Shown here: piece after piece, positions 7,205 through 14,089 of the stretch
How positions within the stretch are numbered: the first letter of the stretch is position 1
How the letters are laid out: the number at the start of each line of letters is the position of its first letter
IMG/VR virus record: IMGVR_UViG_3300034072_002211
Coordinates: 186,001-250,000 of that record
Source of the DNA: a virus
Direction: 5' to 3' (one strand)
DNA length: 64,000 nucleotides
Notes under the pieces: generated by a model
Seen by the model: the letters and a program-made list of their open reading frames with translations, nothing else
Told to the model about the DNA's origin: nothing
Databases searched by the model: none
Program-made: the position numbers and the translations under genes

Positions 7205-7456
7205 TTATCGCTCGAAAATGTTACCACCGTTGCGATAGTAGGTCATCGTGCGGCTGCGCCGTCGCTTGTAGACATAGCAGGCTTCATAGAGCACGAGCAA
7301 GTCGCGCTGATGTTCCTTGATGCCCTTGCCCCTGGGGTAGCGGGCCATGAAGTCGTTGACCGCATGGTCGGTGCCATAGCCCGGACCCATATAGCCGGAG
7401 AAGCCCCGACGGCGTAGCACCGTCAAGGCTTCCTCCATGGTCATGTTGGTCTTCAC
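7205..7456 (-). CDS. Hypothetical protein, 83 aa
   Basis: Basic, tyrosine-rich (YEACYVYKRRRSRTMTYYR). Start overlaps the stop of the upstream gene (ATGA). Unrecognised. Confidence 0.75.
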   Translation of the reverse strand: MKTNMTMEEALTVLRRRGFSGYMGPGYGTDHAVNDFMARYPRGKGIKEHQRDLLVLYEACYVYKRRRSRTMTYYRNGGNIFER

Positions 7457-7896
7457 CGGCGACGCTTTCCGGCGCCGAGGAAGCTGCCCAGCTCGCTCAT
7501 AAACACCTTGCTGGCATTCTGAGGGTCGTTCTTGATGGCGTCCTTGACCCGCCGCTCCATGGCGTCGGCCTCAGCCTGAATGTCGTCCCGATACATCTTC
7601 GCGTAGAAGTCCTTGTCCTCCTGGGACATTGCTTCTGCGGGGATGGGCTTTGCGCCGACCTCGACGTAACGGGTGCGCTTGCCGTGCGGGATGATCTTGA
7701 GGAAGCCGAACGCCGCAGTGGCTTCGATCAGCCGGACCGCGTTGGGGTTGCCGGTGCCGCTCGTGCCCCAGATCGCCGTGGTCGCTTCGGTCATCGTGAG
7801 CTGCTTCTTGCCGCGAATCTCCATGTAGTTCTCGACATGGGCTGCGGTGGAGGCCGCCTTCTGCGCTGCCTTGCTCATCTCGTTCCAGTTAGCCAT
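7453..7896 (-). CDS. Hypothetical protein, possible HTH, 147 aa
   Basis: N-terminal half has KQLTMTEATTAIWGTSGTGNPNAVRLIEATAAFGFLKII, which reads like a small winged-helix domain; the rest is helical and charged. Only suggestive of DNA binding. Start after GGAGATCGACAG within the ATCGGAAACG leader cassette. Operon with 7205. Confidence 0.75.
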   Translation of the reverse strand: MANWNEMSKAAQKAASTAAHVENYMEIRGKKQLTMTEATTAIWGTSGTGNPNAVRLIEATAAFGFLKIIPHGKRTRYVEVGAKPIPAEAMSQEDKDFYAKMYRDDIQAEADAMERRVKDAIKNDPQNASKVFMSELGSFLGAGKRRR

Positions 7897-7929
7897 CTGT
7901 CGATCTCCGTCTTCGTTTCCGATAAACTG

Positions 7930-7959
7930 GTGATAGCATCACACCAGAGTTCGTCAACC
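7930..7959 (-). promoter_or_regulatory. Palindromic-class promoter variant
   Basis: GGTTGACG, 16-bp spacer, TGCTATCACC. TCTGGTGTGA..TCACCAG is an inverted repeat. Drives 7896. Confidence 0.65.
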
Positions 7960-7963
7960 AGAA

Positions 7964-8059
7964 TTATGAACAAAAGATCAGAACATAGAGCATGATCGCC
8001 AGGGTGCCCAGGGAGAGCACCAGTCCCACGCAACCTGAGAATTCATCCTTGCGTTTCAC
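7964..8059 (-). CDS. Tiny single-helix membrane protein, 31 aa
   Basis: GTG start overlapping the stop of the upstream gene (GTGA). Starts VKRKDEFSGC and then is hydrophobic (VGLVLSLGTLAIMLYVLIF). Too short for family assignment. Overlap with the neighbouring membrane gene supports it being real. Confidence 0.5.
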   Translation of the reverse strand: MKRKDEFSGCVGLVLSLGTLAIMLYVLIFCS

Positions 8060-8217
8060 AGGTTGGGCGCGTTGGGATCTTCGATGACGCAGATGGTCTT
8101 CTGCGCCCACGCGCATTCAGTCTTGGTCATCATCTTGGAAATGGAGGAGCCGATGGCACTGATACCCAGCACCGCCATCAGGGCCACACAAGCGAGCAGT
8201 AAAGCCTTCTCAATCAT
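8056..8217 (-). CDS. Small membrane protein, 53 aa
   Basis: Starts MIEKALLLACVALMAVLGISAIGSSI with one hydrophobic helix, then a short polar tail with two cysteines. The plan resembles small Flp-type pilin-like or leader peptides, but no processing site is evident. GAGGAACCC precedes the ATG. Confidence 0.65.
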   Translation of the reverse strand: MIEKALLLACVALMAVLGISAIGSSISKMMTKTECAWAQKTICVIEDPNAPNL

Positions 8218-8243
8218 GGGTTCCTCCTCTTCCGTTAATAGAA

Positions 8244-8272
8244 AGGTAACACCAGAAAAGGCTGAGTCAACC
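8244..8272 (-). promoter_or_regulatory. Palindromic-class promoter variant
   Basis: GGTTGACT, 15-bp spacer, TGTTACCT. Drives 8217 and 8059. Confidence 0.6.
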
Positions 8273-8275
8273 AGT

Positions 8276-8536
8276 TTATTCCTTGGGTTCTTCGCCCGGC
8301 TCAGGAGGAGTATTGATGTCCTTGAGGAGTTCGTCATAATCCTCAATGCCCAGAAACTTGTTTAGCGCGATGAGGTTCTCCACAAACTTGTGGAGATCAA
8401 CGTCTGTCGGGGAAGATTCCCTTGCCCACTCTAGGCAGCGAAGAAATAGAGGAATGGTCATCTCAACACGATCAGGCCCTTTGTTAGGCTGATCGGCCTC
8501 GAAGAGTTTCTTAATCGCGTCGATATGCTGTCTCAT
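8276..8536 (-). CDS. Hypothetical acidic helical protein, 86 aa
   Basis: Acidic, helical (FVENLIALNKFLGIEDYDELL) with a Pro/Glu-rich end. No known family. Eight bases after the stop of the upstream gene. Confidence 0.7.
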   Translation of the reverse strand: MRQHIDAIKKLFEADQPNKGPDRVEMTIPLFLRCLEWARESSPTDVDLHKFVENLIALNKFLGIEDYDELLKDINTPPEPGEEPKE

Positions 8537-8544
8537 GCCCCTAT

Positions 8545-8868
8545 TTAGTGGGCAATGTATTCAGTTTCTGGTTTGCCGTCGATGCGACGCCGTCCACTCT
8601 TGGGATGACGATGCCAATGATCGGGCTCGCCCTCAAAGCCCCTCTCCTTCCACTCAAGGAAGGCGTGCTCCACGAGTAGCTTGTCGTCCACGAAGCGCTC
8701 GTCGAAGCACCAGCGATCATCATAGCCCCAGGGACAATCCATGTGGCCCCTGATCATCGTCCAGTGGAACATGAGCCGATAGTAGGCGACATATTCCTCA
8801 CCGTCACAGATGAGCTCAACGTGCTTGTAATCACGCTTCAGCATCTCAAGGTGTTCTTGGCGGTTCAT
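8545..8868 (-). CDS. Hypothetical protein rich in Trp/His/Tyr, 107 aa
   Basis: Contains many aromatic and histidine residues (DHWHRHPKSGRRR near residue 85). Possibly metal binding, but no family is recognised. Start preceded by AGAACACC only, so translation initiation may depend on coupling to the HTH gene upstream. Confidence 0.7.
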   Translation of the reverse strand: MNRQEHLEMLKRDYKHVELICDGEEYVAYYRLMFHWTMIRGHMDCPWGYDDRWCFDERFVDDKLLVEHAFLEWKERGFEGEPDHWHRHPKSGRRRIDGKPETEYIAH

Positions 8869-8907
8869 GCCCGTCCACTTAAATCCAAAGTGGACGGGCG
8901 TCTAGCG

Positions 8908-9444
8908 TTACTTCTTACCCTGAGCTTTACGGACCGTGCCAATGCTCACATCGAATTCTCTGGCGATCTTTTCATCGCTGAGACCGCTTTCCAGCTTGCG
9001 CTTGCGAATTCGCCGGTAACGCTCTTCCTTCGCATATTGCTTAGGAGTGAGCTTCTTAGCTTTGGGTGAAGTAGAAGGCGTAGGGGCTGGAGTCGCTCGA
9101 CTGTCGATATCTGCCTGCGTGATCTCCCCTCCCGCGAACAAAGTGTCGAGAAGCTTTTGACCAGAAGTTTTGGAGGTCTTGGTGGGGATTGGCTTTGCGA
9201 TCACCGCTTGACTGGTCTTTGGGGCATGAGCGGCTTTGCTCAACATCCAGGGAGTCGTCCCTTCGGCTTTGTGCTGAACCCAGCGGGCCTTCAGGTAAGA
9301 CCCTTTGCCTCGCAAAGGGCGGTTGTGTTCCTTTACGATCTTGTAGATTCGAGAGCTGTTGAGACCAGTTGCGTCAGTAATTTCGCGGACAGGCTTATTT
9401 TCGTCCCACAGCTTAAGAACAAGAGTCTCAATTGAATTGTTCAC
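8908..9444 (-). CDS. Helix-turn-helix DNA-binding protein, 178 aa
   Basis: Two predicted HTH motifs: residues 13-40 (KPVREITDATGLNSSRIYKIV) and near the C-terminus (LSDEKIAREFDVSIGTVRKA), separated by a Pro/Thr/Lys linker. Likely binds DNA as a regulator. The GTG start is chosen because GAGGAG precedes it by 8 bases. The gene lies next to a 12-bp direct-repeat array and its leader is complementary to a small RNA, so it is a good candidate for a regulated phage repressor or replication protein. Confidence 0.75.
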   Translation of the reverse strand: MNNSIETLVLKLWDENKPVREITDATGLNSSRIYKIVKEHNRPLRGKGSYLKARWVQHKAEGTTPWMLSKAAHAPKTSQAVIAKPIPTKTSKTSGQKLLDTLFAGGEITQADIDSRATPAPTPSTSPKAKKLTPKQYAKEERYRRIRKRKLESGLSDEKIAREFDVSIGTVRKAQGKK

Positions 9445-9499
9445 AGTTGGTCTCCTCAAAAAGCGCGCTGTTTAGCGCATTGTGCATGTTTAAGGGATG

Positions 9500-9513
9500 C
9501 TTGGTCGGGCGCC
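9500..9513 (-). promoter_or_regulatory. Complement of sRNA loop in HTH-gene leader
   Basis: Minus-strand GGCGCCCGACCAAG, close to the predicted 5' end of the HTH mRNA, is the exact reverse complement of 9613-9626. It is a candidate target site for the small RNA or one arm of an attenuator. Confidence 0.55.
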
Positions 9514-9524
9514 CCTGTGACACC

Positions 9525-9554
9525 TTTCTGCGCTCAGGTTTTACCCTCGTCAAC
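9525..9554 (-). promoter_or_regulatory. Putative promoter of the HTH gene
   Basis: GGTTGACG followed after 17 bp by CAGAAA. The -10 is weak; the -35 matches the common phage pattern. Confidence 0.4.
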
Positions 9555-9556
9555 CG

Positions 9557-9641
9557 AAAAAATCACAGGAAAGGCGGGACCGCAAAAGCAATCCCGCCTT
9601 TTGTTTGGTATCGGCGCCCGACCAAGGACAATACCAACTGT
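9557..9641 (-). ncRNA. Candidate antisense-type small RNA, about 85 nt
   Basis: A promoter is visible at 9648-9676. The transcript would start with a hairpin whose stem is TTGGTAT/ATACCAA (9631-9637 with 9605-9611). Its loop carries CTTGGTCGGGCGCC (9613-9626), complementary over 14 bases to the leader of the downstream HTH gene. A 10-bp terminator stem (AAAGGCGGGA/TCCCGCCTTT) with a run of six T follows. This is the layout of a cis-adjacent antisense RNA or of a transcription attenuator. Confidence 0.6.
9570..9601 (-). terminator. Rho-independent terminator of the small RNA
   Basis: 10-bp stem AAAGGCGGGA / TCCCGCCTTT, followed on the minus strand by CCTGTGATTTTTT. Confidence 0.7.
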
Positions 9642-9647
9642 CCTTTC

Positions 9648-9676
9648 TAACTAACTCCAATTGGTAGTTTGTCAAC
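9648..9676 (-). promoter_or_regulatory. Promoter for the small RNA
   Basis: TTGACA, 16-bp spacer, TAGTTA on the minus strand, placing the start near 9641. Confidence 0.55.
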
Positions 9677-9722
9677 AAGTTTGTGTGCGTTACTTTGTGG
9701 TTCTAACTATGCCTAGAACTGT

Positions 9723-9794
9723 GGTTAGAAGTATGGTTAGAAGTATGGTTAGAAGTATGGTTAGAAGTATGGTTAGAAGTATGGTTAGAAGTGT
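9723..9794. repeat. Six tandem 12-bp repeats (iteron-like)
   Basis: GGTTAGAAGTAT is repeated head to tail five times without error and a sixth time as GGTTAGAAGTGT. The array sits in an AT-rich, gene-free region beside an HTH gene. Arrays like this often bind a replication initiator or repressor; function here is inferred. Confidence 0.85.
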
Positions 9795-10091
9795 GTTTCT
9801 ACCTACTAGTCTATGGAGTGTAATAGGTAGGACAAGTTAGTAGTCTGCAACAGTGTGCCCACTACAGGCCCATGAAAGGCTTGGATTTTTCGGTGACTAG
9901 TTGTTCTCTAACTACCAAAGGTAGGGGCAGTCTTGTAGTGTTTTCTACCTAGTACACTTGTGTATTAGTTTGATAACACACAACTTCAATCTACAATGCT
10001 TTTTTGTGAAGTAGCAGTTGGACTCTTACCAAAGAAATCTCGAAGTCAGACTGCTAAGGTAGTCTGACTTGATGTAGTGTCTGAAGTGTAG
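9795..10091. other. AT-rich gene-free stretch
   Basis: No credible open frame on either strand. It holds scattered TAGTTAG/CTAACTA and CTACCTA words related to the repeat unit, and a hairpin (GTCAGACTGC taag GTAGTCTGAC region near 10045-10070) just after the stop of the beta-barrel gene that could be its terminator. Confidence 0.5.
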
Positions 10092-10802
10092 TTAGAACCG
10101 CTTGGTAACTCCAAGAACAAGTTCAAGAGTAGGCGTGTCGCGAGTCAGACCCACGTTGGCATTGAGGTCGATTTCTACGTTTCGCGAGGCAGTCCACACG
10201 GTTGTGAAGTCTAGGCTGGCTTGTGTTTGCCCCGCGCTATGCTGCGCGAACACTTCAATGGTCCCGCCTATGGGTCCGTAGAGGGTCTGATTCACACCCA
10301 CAGCGCCACTGATCAAGGGAGTGGGCAACACGAATACCGTTGGGCTTGCGTAGAGCTGTGTAGAGGGCGACACATCATAGGTTGCGCCCAGCGCAACGCC
10401 TGCGCCCAAGCGGCCCTGAGAAGCGTTCTGAGAACCCGTAGGCAGCACAAGCATGGGCTGAACTGCTAGGCTCAGCTGATCATCCTTGATGTTGCGACGC
10501 AGGGCCAAACGCAGGTCGCCTTGCCCCACACGCGAACCCTTGCGGACCCAAGGGCTCAAGCCAACTTGGACTTCGGTGTTCTCGTTGAGACCAAGGCGAA
10601 CCACTGTGTCGCCAAGTAAGAGAGTGGAATCAGCATCGTCGAACCAATCAGTCAGGCTGACTTCAACTTGGACATGACCGGGATCAACAACACACGGTTG
10701 GATCGCACCACGATCAGGACAGAGCGGCTTGAGGTCCTGAGCCACGGCAGGACTGGAAAGCATCAAGGCAAGAAGGGCGAGCCTACTTACCAAAACGCTC
10801 AC
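10092..10802 (-). CDS. Outer-membrane beta-barrel protein (Phenol_MetA_deg-like), 236 aa
   Basis: Residues 1-22 are a typical signal peptide ending AVAQ. The mature part is built of alternating strands (TEVQVGLSPWV, DLRLALRRNI, LSLAVQPMLVLPTGS, GAGVALGATYDV) with the LPTG turn seen in the Phenol_MetA_deg / MetA transporter-like family, and ends in VTKRF with C-terminal Phe, the BAM recognition signature. A phage-encoded outer-membrane protein could alter receptors or permeability; that role is inference. Start GTG at 10802; the tiny upstream gene overlaps it. Confidence 0.75.
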   Translation of the reverse strand: MSVLVSRLALLALMLSSPAVAQDLKPLCPDRGAIQPCVVDPGHVQVEVSLTDWFDDADSTLLLGDTVVRLGLNENTEVQVGLSPWVRKGSRVGQGDLRLALRRNIKDDQLSLAVQPMLVLPTGSQNASQGRLGAGVALGATYDVSPSTQLYASPTVFVLPTPLISGAVGVNQTLYGPIGGTIEVFAQHSAGQTQASLDFTTVWTASRNVEIDLNANVGLTRDTPTLELVLGVTKRF

Positions 10803-10869
10803 GCTTGGTAGGAGGCCTCGGTTTCTTCATAGCCATGATCAGAGTATCACTGGGAAACTCAAAGGTCAT
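10783..10869 (-). CDS. Tiny basic protein or leader peptide, 28 aa
   Basis: ATG after TTGAGGTAGTC encodes MTFEFPSDTLIM followed by a Lys/Pro/Arg-rich end. Its stop lies 20 bases inside the beta-barrel gene, so it may couple or regulate translation of that gene. Confidence 0.4.
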   Translation of the reverse strand: MTFEFPSDTLIMAMKKPRPPTKRERFGK

Positions 10870-10903
10870 GACTACCTCAAGCCAGATGCCGAAGTCGCTT
10901 AAA

Positions 10904-11395
10904 TTATCGGTTTGGGTGGTTGTTTTCACGATCTACCAGTCCACGGAGCCTCTCGATGATTCGATCTGTCTCCGGATGCGGCTGGGCCTTGTTGTCCCGC
11001 TTGCCGCTGCCGAGATCGTAAAGCTCTCCCTCGGGAGCCAGACGTCTGAACTCGTATTGCATCCTGCGGCCCAGATTGTCATCTAAAATGAACACCAGGA
11101 TCTTGACATAGCCCCAGCGGTTCTCCTCCAGATAGCGGAGGTCGCTGCGGGGTAGGTAACCTTCCGGCGCATCAGCGAACGCGCTCGCGACATACTGATC
11201 GCGGGAATAGAACCGGTCGTCGAATTGGATGTGGGTGAGTTCTCGGTCTGGCGTAGCTGGAAGGGAAACCTTACCCGTCAGCCAGTTGCGCTTTTCCTTC
11301 CGCCCGGGAATGGTCTTGGTGAAGACCATTATCCCTTGGTTGATCGGCTCGCAATACGCTACGCCGCGGAAGTCCTTGAAGACTGCCCAACACAT
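10904..11395 (-). CDS. Hypothetical protein, 163 aa
   Basis: Soluble mixed alpha/beta protein, unrecognised. Its own ATG is preceded by GGGAGGTTGAACG. It is followed by the tiny gene and the beta-barrel gene, probably one operon. Confidence 0.7.
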   Translation of the reverse strand: MCWAVFKDFRGVAYCEPINQGIMVFTKTIPGRKEKRNWLTGKVSLPATPDRELTHIQFDDRFYSRDQYVASAFADAPEGYLPRSDLRYLEENRWGYVKILVFILDDNLGRRMQYEFRRLAPEGELYDLGSGKRDNKAQPHPETDRIIERLRGLVDRENNHPNR

Positions 11396-11455
11396 CGTTC
11401 AACCTCCCGAATTGTTGATACTATTGCCTAACACCAGAACCGTGTTAGTCTACCA

Positions 11456-12202
11456 TTATGCGGGGTAAACATAAAAGGAAAATCGCCCGCTGCCGCCACC
11501 GACCGTCCAAGTCTCGCCGAGGATTGCTTGCACCTGGTCGAGGATTGCCGTCTTTTCCTCGAAGAACTTAATCAAAGCATGGCGAGATTCCTCCAGCAAA
11601 GCCGGCGGAATATGGCGCGAGCTGTCGAAACCATTTGACTTGAGGAATTCATCCATTTCCTCGCAAGCTTCCTTATACTTGTCCAGAAACTTGAACCCAG
11701 GAACTCCGAGTACCTCAATTGCCAAGCGCTTAGTACCCGACTTGGCATTATGGACATCAAACGTCCAGCCCTGCTTCGCCGCGATCACCTCGAATTCCGA
11801 AAGCTTTTCCTCATTGCGGAGGCGCTTTGCAACGCGGGCGCGCTTGAAATAATTGGGGTCGGTAAGGACCGCATCCTGCTTCTCCTCGGGCCAGGCGAGG
11901 AAATCGGTGAGCTTGTGCTTGACACCGTGCAGCATCACCCAGTTCTGACCAGCACCATGGGAGCCGCTCTCATACTTGTGCCAGACCAGACCTTCCGCAT
12001 ACGCCTTAAAGGTCACGAACTTGCGACCACGGGCGCGGCCGATACCGTCCAGGGTGGTCAGTTCCATCTTCTGGAAAAAGAGCTTATTGCGCTTCAGGAT
12101 CTTGTAGAGCGCGCGGTGGTTGTCGGTCTGGCGTTCGAACTCGTGGTGAAGGATGTCACCAGCGCTGAGGATCTGCCCGTCGAACTTGCTGAACTTGCCC
12201 AT
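11456..12202 (-). CDS. Hypothetical protein, 248 aa
   Basis: Charged, mainly helical protein (EACEEMDEFLKSNG; EKTAILDQVQAIL). Family not recognised. The ATG at 12202 is chosen because AAAGGAGATCGTA precedes it; the longer reading extends into the promoter. Monocistronic. Confidence 0.8.
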   Translation of the reverse strand: MGKFSKFDGQILSAGDILHHEFERQTDNHRALYKILKRNKLFFQKMELTTLDGIGRARGRKFVTFKAYAEGLVWHKYESGSHGAGQNWVMLHGVKHKLTDFLAWPEEKQDAVLTDPNYFKRARVAKRLRNEEKLSEFEVIAAKQGWTFDVHNAKSGTKRLAIEVLGVPGFKFLDKYKEACEEMDEFLKSNGFDSSRHIPPALLEESRHALIKFFEEKTAILDQVQAILGETWTVGGGSGRFSFYVYPA

Positions 12203-12227
12203 TACGATCTCCTTTGCTGTTATGAAC

Positions 12228-12257
12228 AACATAGCAGAACAGGTGAGGTAGTCAACC
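12228..12257 (-). promoter_or_regulatory. Palindromic-class promoter
   Basis: GGTTGACT, 16-bp spacer, TGCTATGTT. CACCTGTTCT replaces the usual left arm. Drives 12202. Confidence 0.65.
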
Positions 12258-12324
12258 AGTTTCAAAAGGATAACACCAGAATCCTTTCGGACCCTGGTGT
12301 TATATTTCCATCGAGGATGAGCGC

Positions 12325-12486
12325 TTATTCTTCGATGCGCCAGTTGACCACTCGCCCCGCGATGCCGGCCGACTTCGCCGAGATAGCAGCCGCTCGCTTC
12401 ACGGGATCATGGGCGGTCATGGCGTCGATCTCGAAGCTGGTCTCCTTGCGGTGGCGACCATTCTTGTGGGCGATGATGAGCTTCAT
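12325..12486 (-). CDS. Small hypothetical protein, 53 aa
   Basis: Starts MKLIIAHKNGRHRKE, ends NWRIEE. Start follows CAGGAGATCAGC. It lies directly downstream of the KYGWF-family gene, separated by a hairpin. Unknown. Confidence 0.7.
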   Translation of the reverse strand: MKLIIAHKNGRHRKETSFEIDAMTAHDPVKRAAAISAKSAGIAGRVVNWRIEE

Positions 12487-12505
12487 GCTGATCTCCTGAA
12501 GCAGC

Positions 12506-12528
12506 ATACGGGGGCAGAGCCCCCGTAT
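12506..12528 (-). terminator. GC-rich hairpin between two genes
   Basis: Perfect 10-bp arms ATACGGGGGC / GCCCCCGTAT with a 3-base loop, directly after the stop at 12533. No T run follows, so it may be a partial terminator or an mRNA stabiliser. Confidence 0.5.
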
Positions 12529-12532
12529 CTTG

Positions 12533-12853
12533 TTACGCCGAAACCGAAGCCGCCTTGGTCGCGCCGTCGGTCAGAGCCGCCAGGGTGAACCAGCCATACT
12601 TGCCGGGGACCAGCGCCAGCGCCGTGCCGGCTTCCGGCAGGTTCGAAGCGATCTCCGACGGGAGGCCGAGCCGACGACCCGAACCCTTGACGCCGAGGTT
12701 GCGAAGCTGCTCGGTCTTCGGCATGTTGACGGTCGAGGTCCGATCCGTGAAGCGCACCTGCACCGAGCCGTCCTGGACGCGGACGCGCGCCTTGGTCGCC
12801 GAACCGATCACCGAAGCGGCAGTCGCCGCGAGAAAGTTGACGTTCTTATACAT
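12533..12853 (-). CDS. KYGWF-family protein, copy 1, 106 aa
   Basis: One of three paralogues in this window (others at 47478 and 50838). Shared features: an N-terminal strand, then KARVRVQDGSVQVRFTDR (family pattern K-R-V-DG-R-TDR), and near the C-terminus LVPGKYGWFTL (pattern KYGWFAL). Small, soluble, probably a compact beta fold. It starts after GGAGATCGGC and is the least conserved copy. Function unknown; strong promoters and terminators around all three suggest abundant products. Confidence 0.8.
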   Translation of the reverse strand: MYKNVNFLAATAASVIGSATKARVRVQDGSVQVRFTDRTSTVNMPKTEQLRNLGVKGSGRRLGLPSEIASNLPEAGTALALVPGKYGWFTLAALTDGATKAASVSA

Positions 12854-12903
12854 GCCGATCTCCTTTGTTGCCTCTGGGCACCATTGCCCTTCGTCATATC
12901 CTG

Positions 12904-12933
12904 GTTCTATACTCTGGTTGCTAGTCGTCAACC
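12904..12933 (-). promoter_or_regulatory. Palindromic-class promoter variant
   Basis: GGTTGACG, 16-bp spacer, TATAGAACC. The palindrome is degenerate. Drives the first KYGWF copy. Confidence 0.65.
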
Positions 12934-13001
12934 GCTTTTTCTACTTTTCTACCAATCTTTTTGATTAAGAGAGTTAAACAAACCAGGTGCGTCAGAGACA
13001 G

Positions 13002-13027
13002 ATGAAGCGGGCCAAGGTCCGCTTCAT
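13002..13027 (-). terminator. Terminator-like hairpin
   Basis: ATGAAGCGG / CCGCTTCAT arms around an 8-base loop after the stop of 13041-13385. Confidence 0.55.
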
Positions 13028-13040
13028 TGGTGTTGATCTT

Positions 13041-13385
13041 TTAGGCTGCGAAATCGTAGGCTTCGCGGTCTTCGCGCGAATCCGGAATCATCAGCTTGCT
13101 GAGCGCGTGGAGGTAACCGTGGCGTGCTGCCTCACGCCACGCATCGCCAACGCAGGTCTTGACCTTGAATACCTTGGCCGCCTCGCTGATGTCGAGGTCA
13201 TTGTCGTCCTCGTCCAGGCCGGTGCCGTTGAACACGACGAACTGATTGGGAATCGAAGGACCGGCCGGCGCGCACACCGTAACCAGGATCTCATCGCCGC
13301 ACGAAATCTGAAGGAAGTTTTCCACATCGAAAGTGTTCACCGTCAGCGCATAGTTGCGGCGGGCGATCTCGGTATCGATGGTCAC
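13041..13385 (-). CDS. Hypothetical acidic protein, 114 aa
   Basis: GTG start after AGGAGACCAACACA. Contains DEDDNDLDISEAA, an acidic stretch near residue 60. Unrecognised; monocistronic with its own terminator hairpin. Confidence 0.75.
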   Translation of the reverse strand: MTIDTEIARRNYALTVNTFDVENFLQISCGDEILVTVCAPAGPSIPNQFVVFNGTGLDEDDNDLDISEAAKVFKVKTCVGDAWREAARHGYLHALSKLMIPDSREDREAYDFAA

Positions 13386-13453
13386 TGTGTTGGTCTCCTG
13401 TTTGTGTTGTGCCCTCACCTATAATAGAAAACAGGTGAGGGTCAACATCAGAA

Positions 13454-13687
13454 TCAGAACTTTTTCAGAATCTGATCCATTTCAGTGATCTTGGCTCGGA
13501 GATCATCGAGTAGCGCCTGGTTGCGCCGATCGATCTCTTCACAGGCTTTGCCGAACGCCGGTGCCTGAGTGAAGATAGTCAGCTCAGCCTTGGTCAGCAT
13601 CTGCGCGAACTCATTACGGAGGGTGAGCGCCATCTTCTCATTGAGTTGATGGCGGTTCTCCCACCACTTCTGAACCGGAACGGTCAT
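13454..13687 (-). CDS. Hypothetical helical protein, 77 aa
   Basis: Mainly alpha-helical with coiled-coil-like C-terminus (LDDLRAKITEMDQILKKF). The ATG overlaps the stop of the upstream gene (ATGA). Unknown. Confidence 0.75.
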   Translation of the reverse strand: MTVPVQKWWENRHQLNEKMALTLRNEFAQMLTKAELTIFTQAPAFGKACEEIDRRNQALLDDLRAKITEMDQILKKF

Positions 13688-14028
13688 GCTGCTCGCGCGG
13701 CTCCCTGCTTCGCCCAATCCAGATACTGCTCGTAGACGCGCTCCACGAGCCGCCGCGCCGCCTGCTGCGGAGTGTAGGTGTCACCTTCGAAGCCCAGCAC
13801 GTCCATGACGAACTGTTCCTGGCAGGCCTTGCTCAGCGCCTGGAAGTCGCCGTCGGTGCGCGACGTCTTGTCGCCGTATAAGATCTTTGCGTTCTCGTTG
13901 GCGTCGCTGGCGACCGCCATGACGAGGGTGCGAGCCGACGGCCCGAGGCCGCGAAAGTCCTTGCCCGAGATGAGGTCGTTGACGATATATTCCTGCGCCA
14001 TGAGGACGCTGTCTTCCATACCGGCCAT
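13684..14028 (-). CDS. Hypothetical protein, 114 aa
   Basis: Helical protein, start after AAGGAGATCGAAG. Unrecognised. Forms a two-gene operon with 13454. Confidence 0.75.
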   Translation of the reverse strand: MAGMEDSVLMAQEYIVNDLISGKDFRGLGPSARTLVMAVASDANENAKILYGDKTSRTDGDFQALSKACQEQFVMDVLGFEGDTYTPQQAARRLVERVYEQYLDWAKQGAARAA

Positions 14029-14056
14029 CTTCGATCTCCTTGTTGCCTATGTTCTG

Positions 14057-14086
14057 GTGATAACACCAGAATTAGTCGTGTCAACC
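14057..14086 (-). promoter_or_regulatory. Palindromic-class promoter variant
   Basis: GGTTGACA, 16-bp spacer, TGTTATCACC. TTCTGGTG..CACCAGAA is the palindrome. Drives 14028. Confidence 0.65.
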
Positions 14087-14089
14087 AGT

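Noticed and set aside
9723-9794. CRISPR array
   Set aside because: Repeats are directly adjacent 12-mers without spacers.
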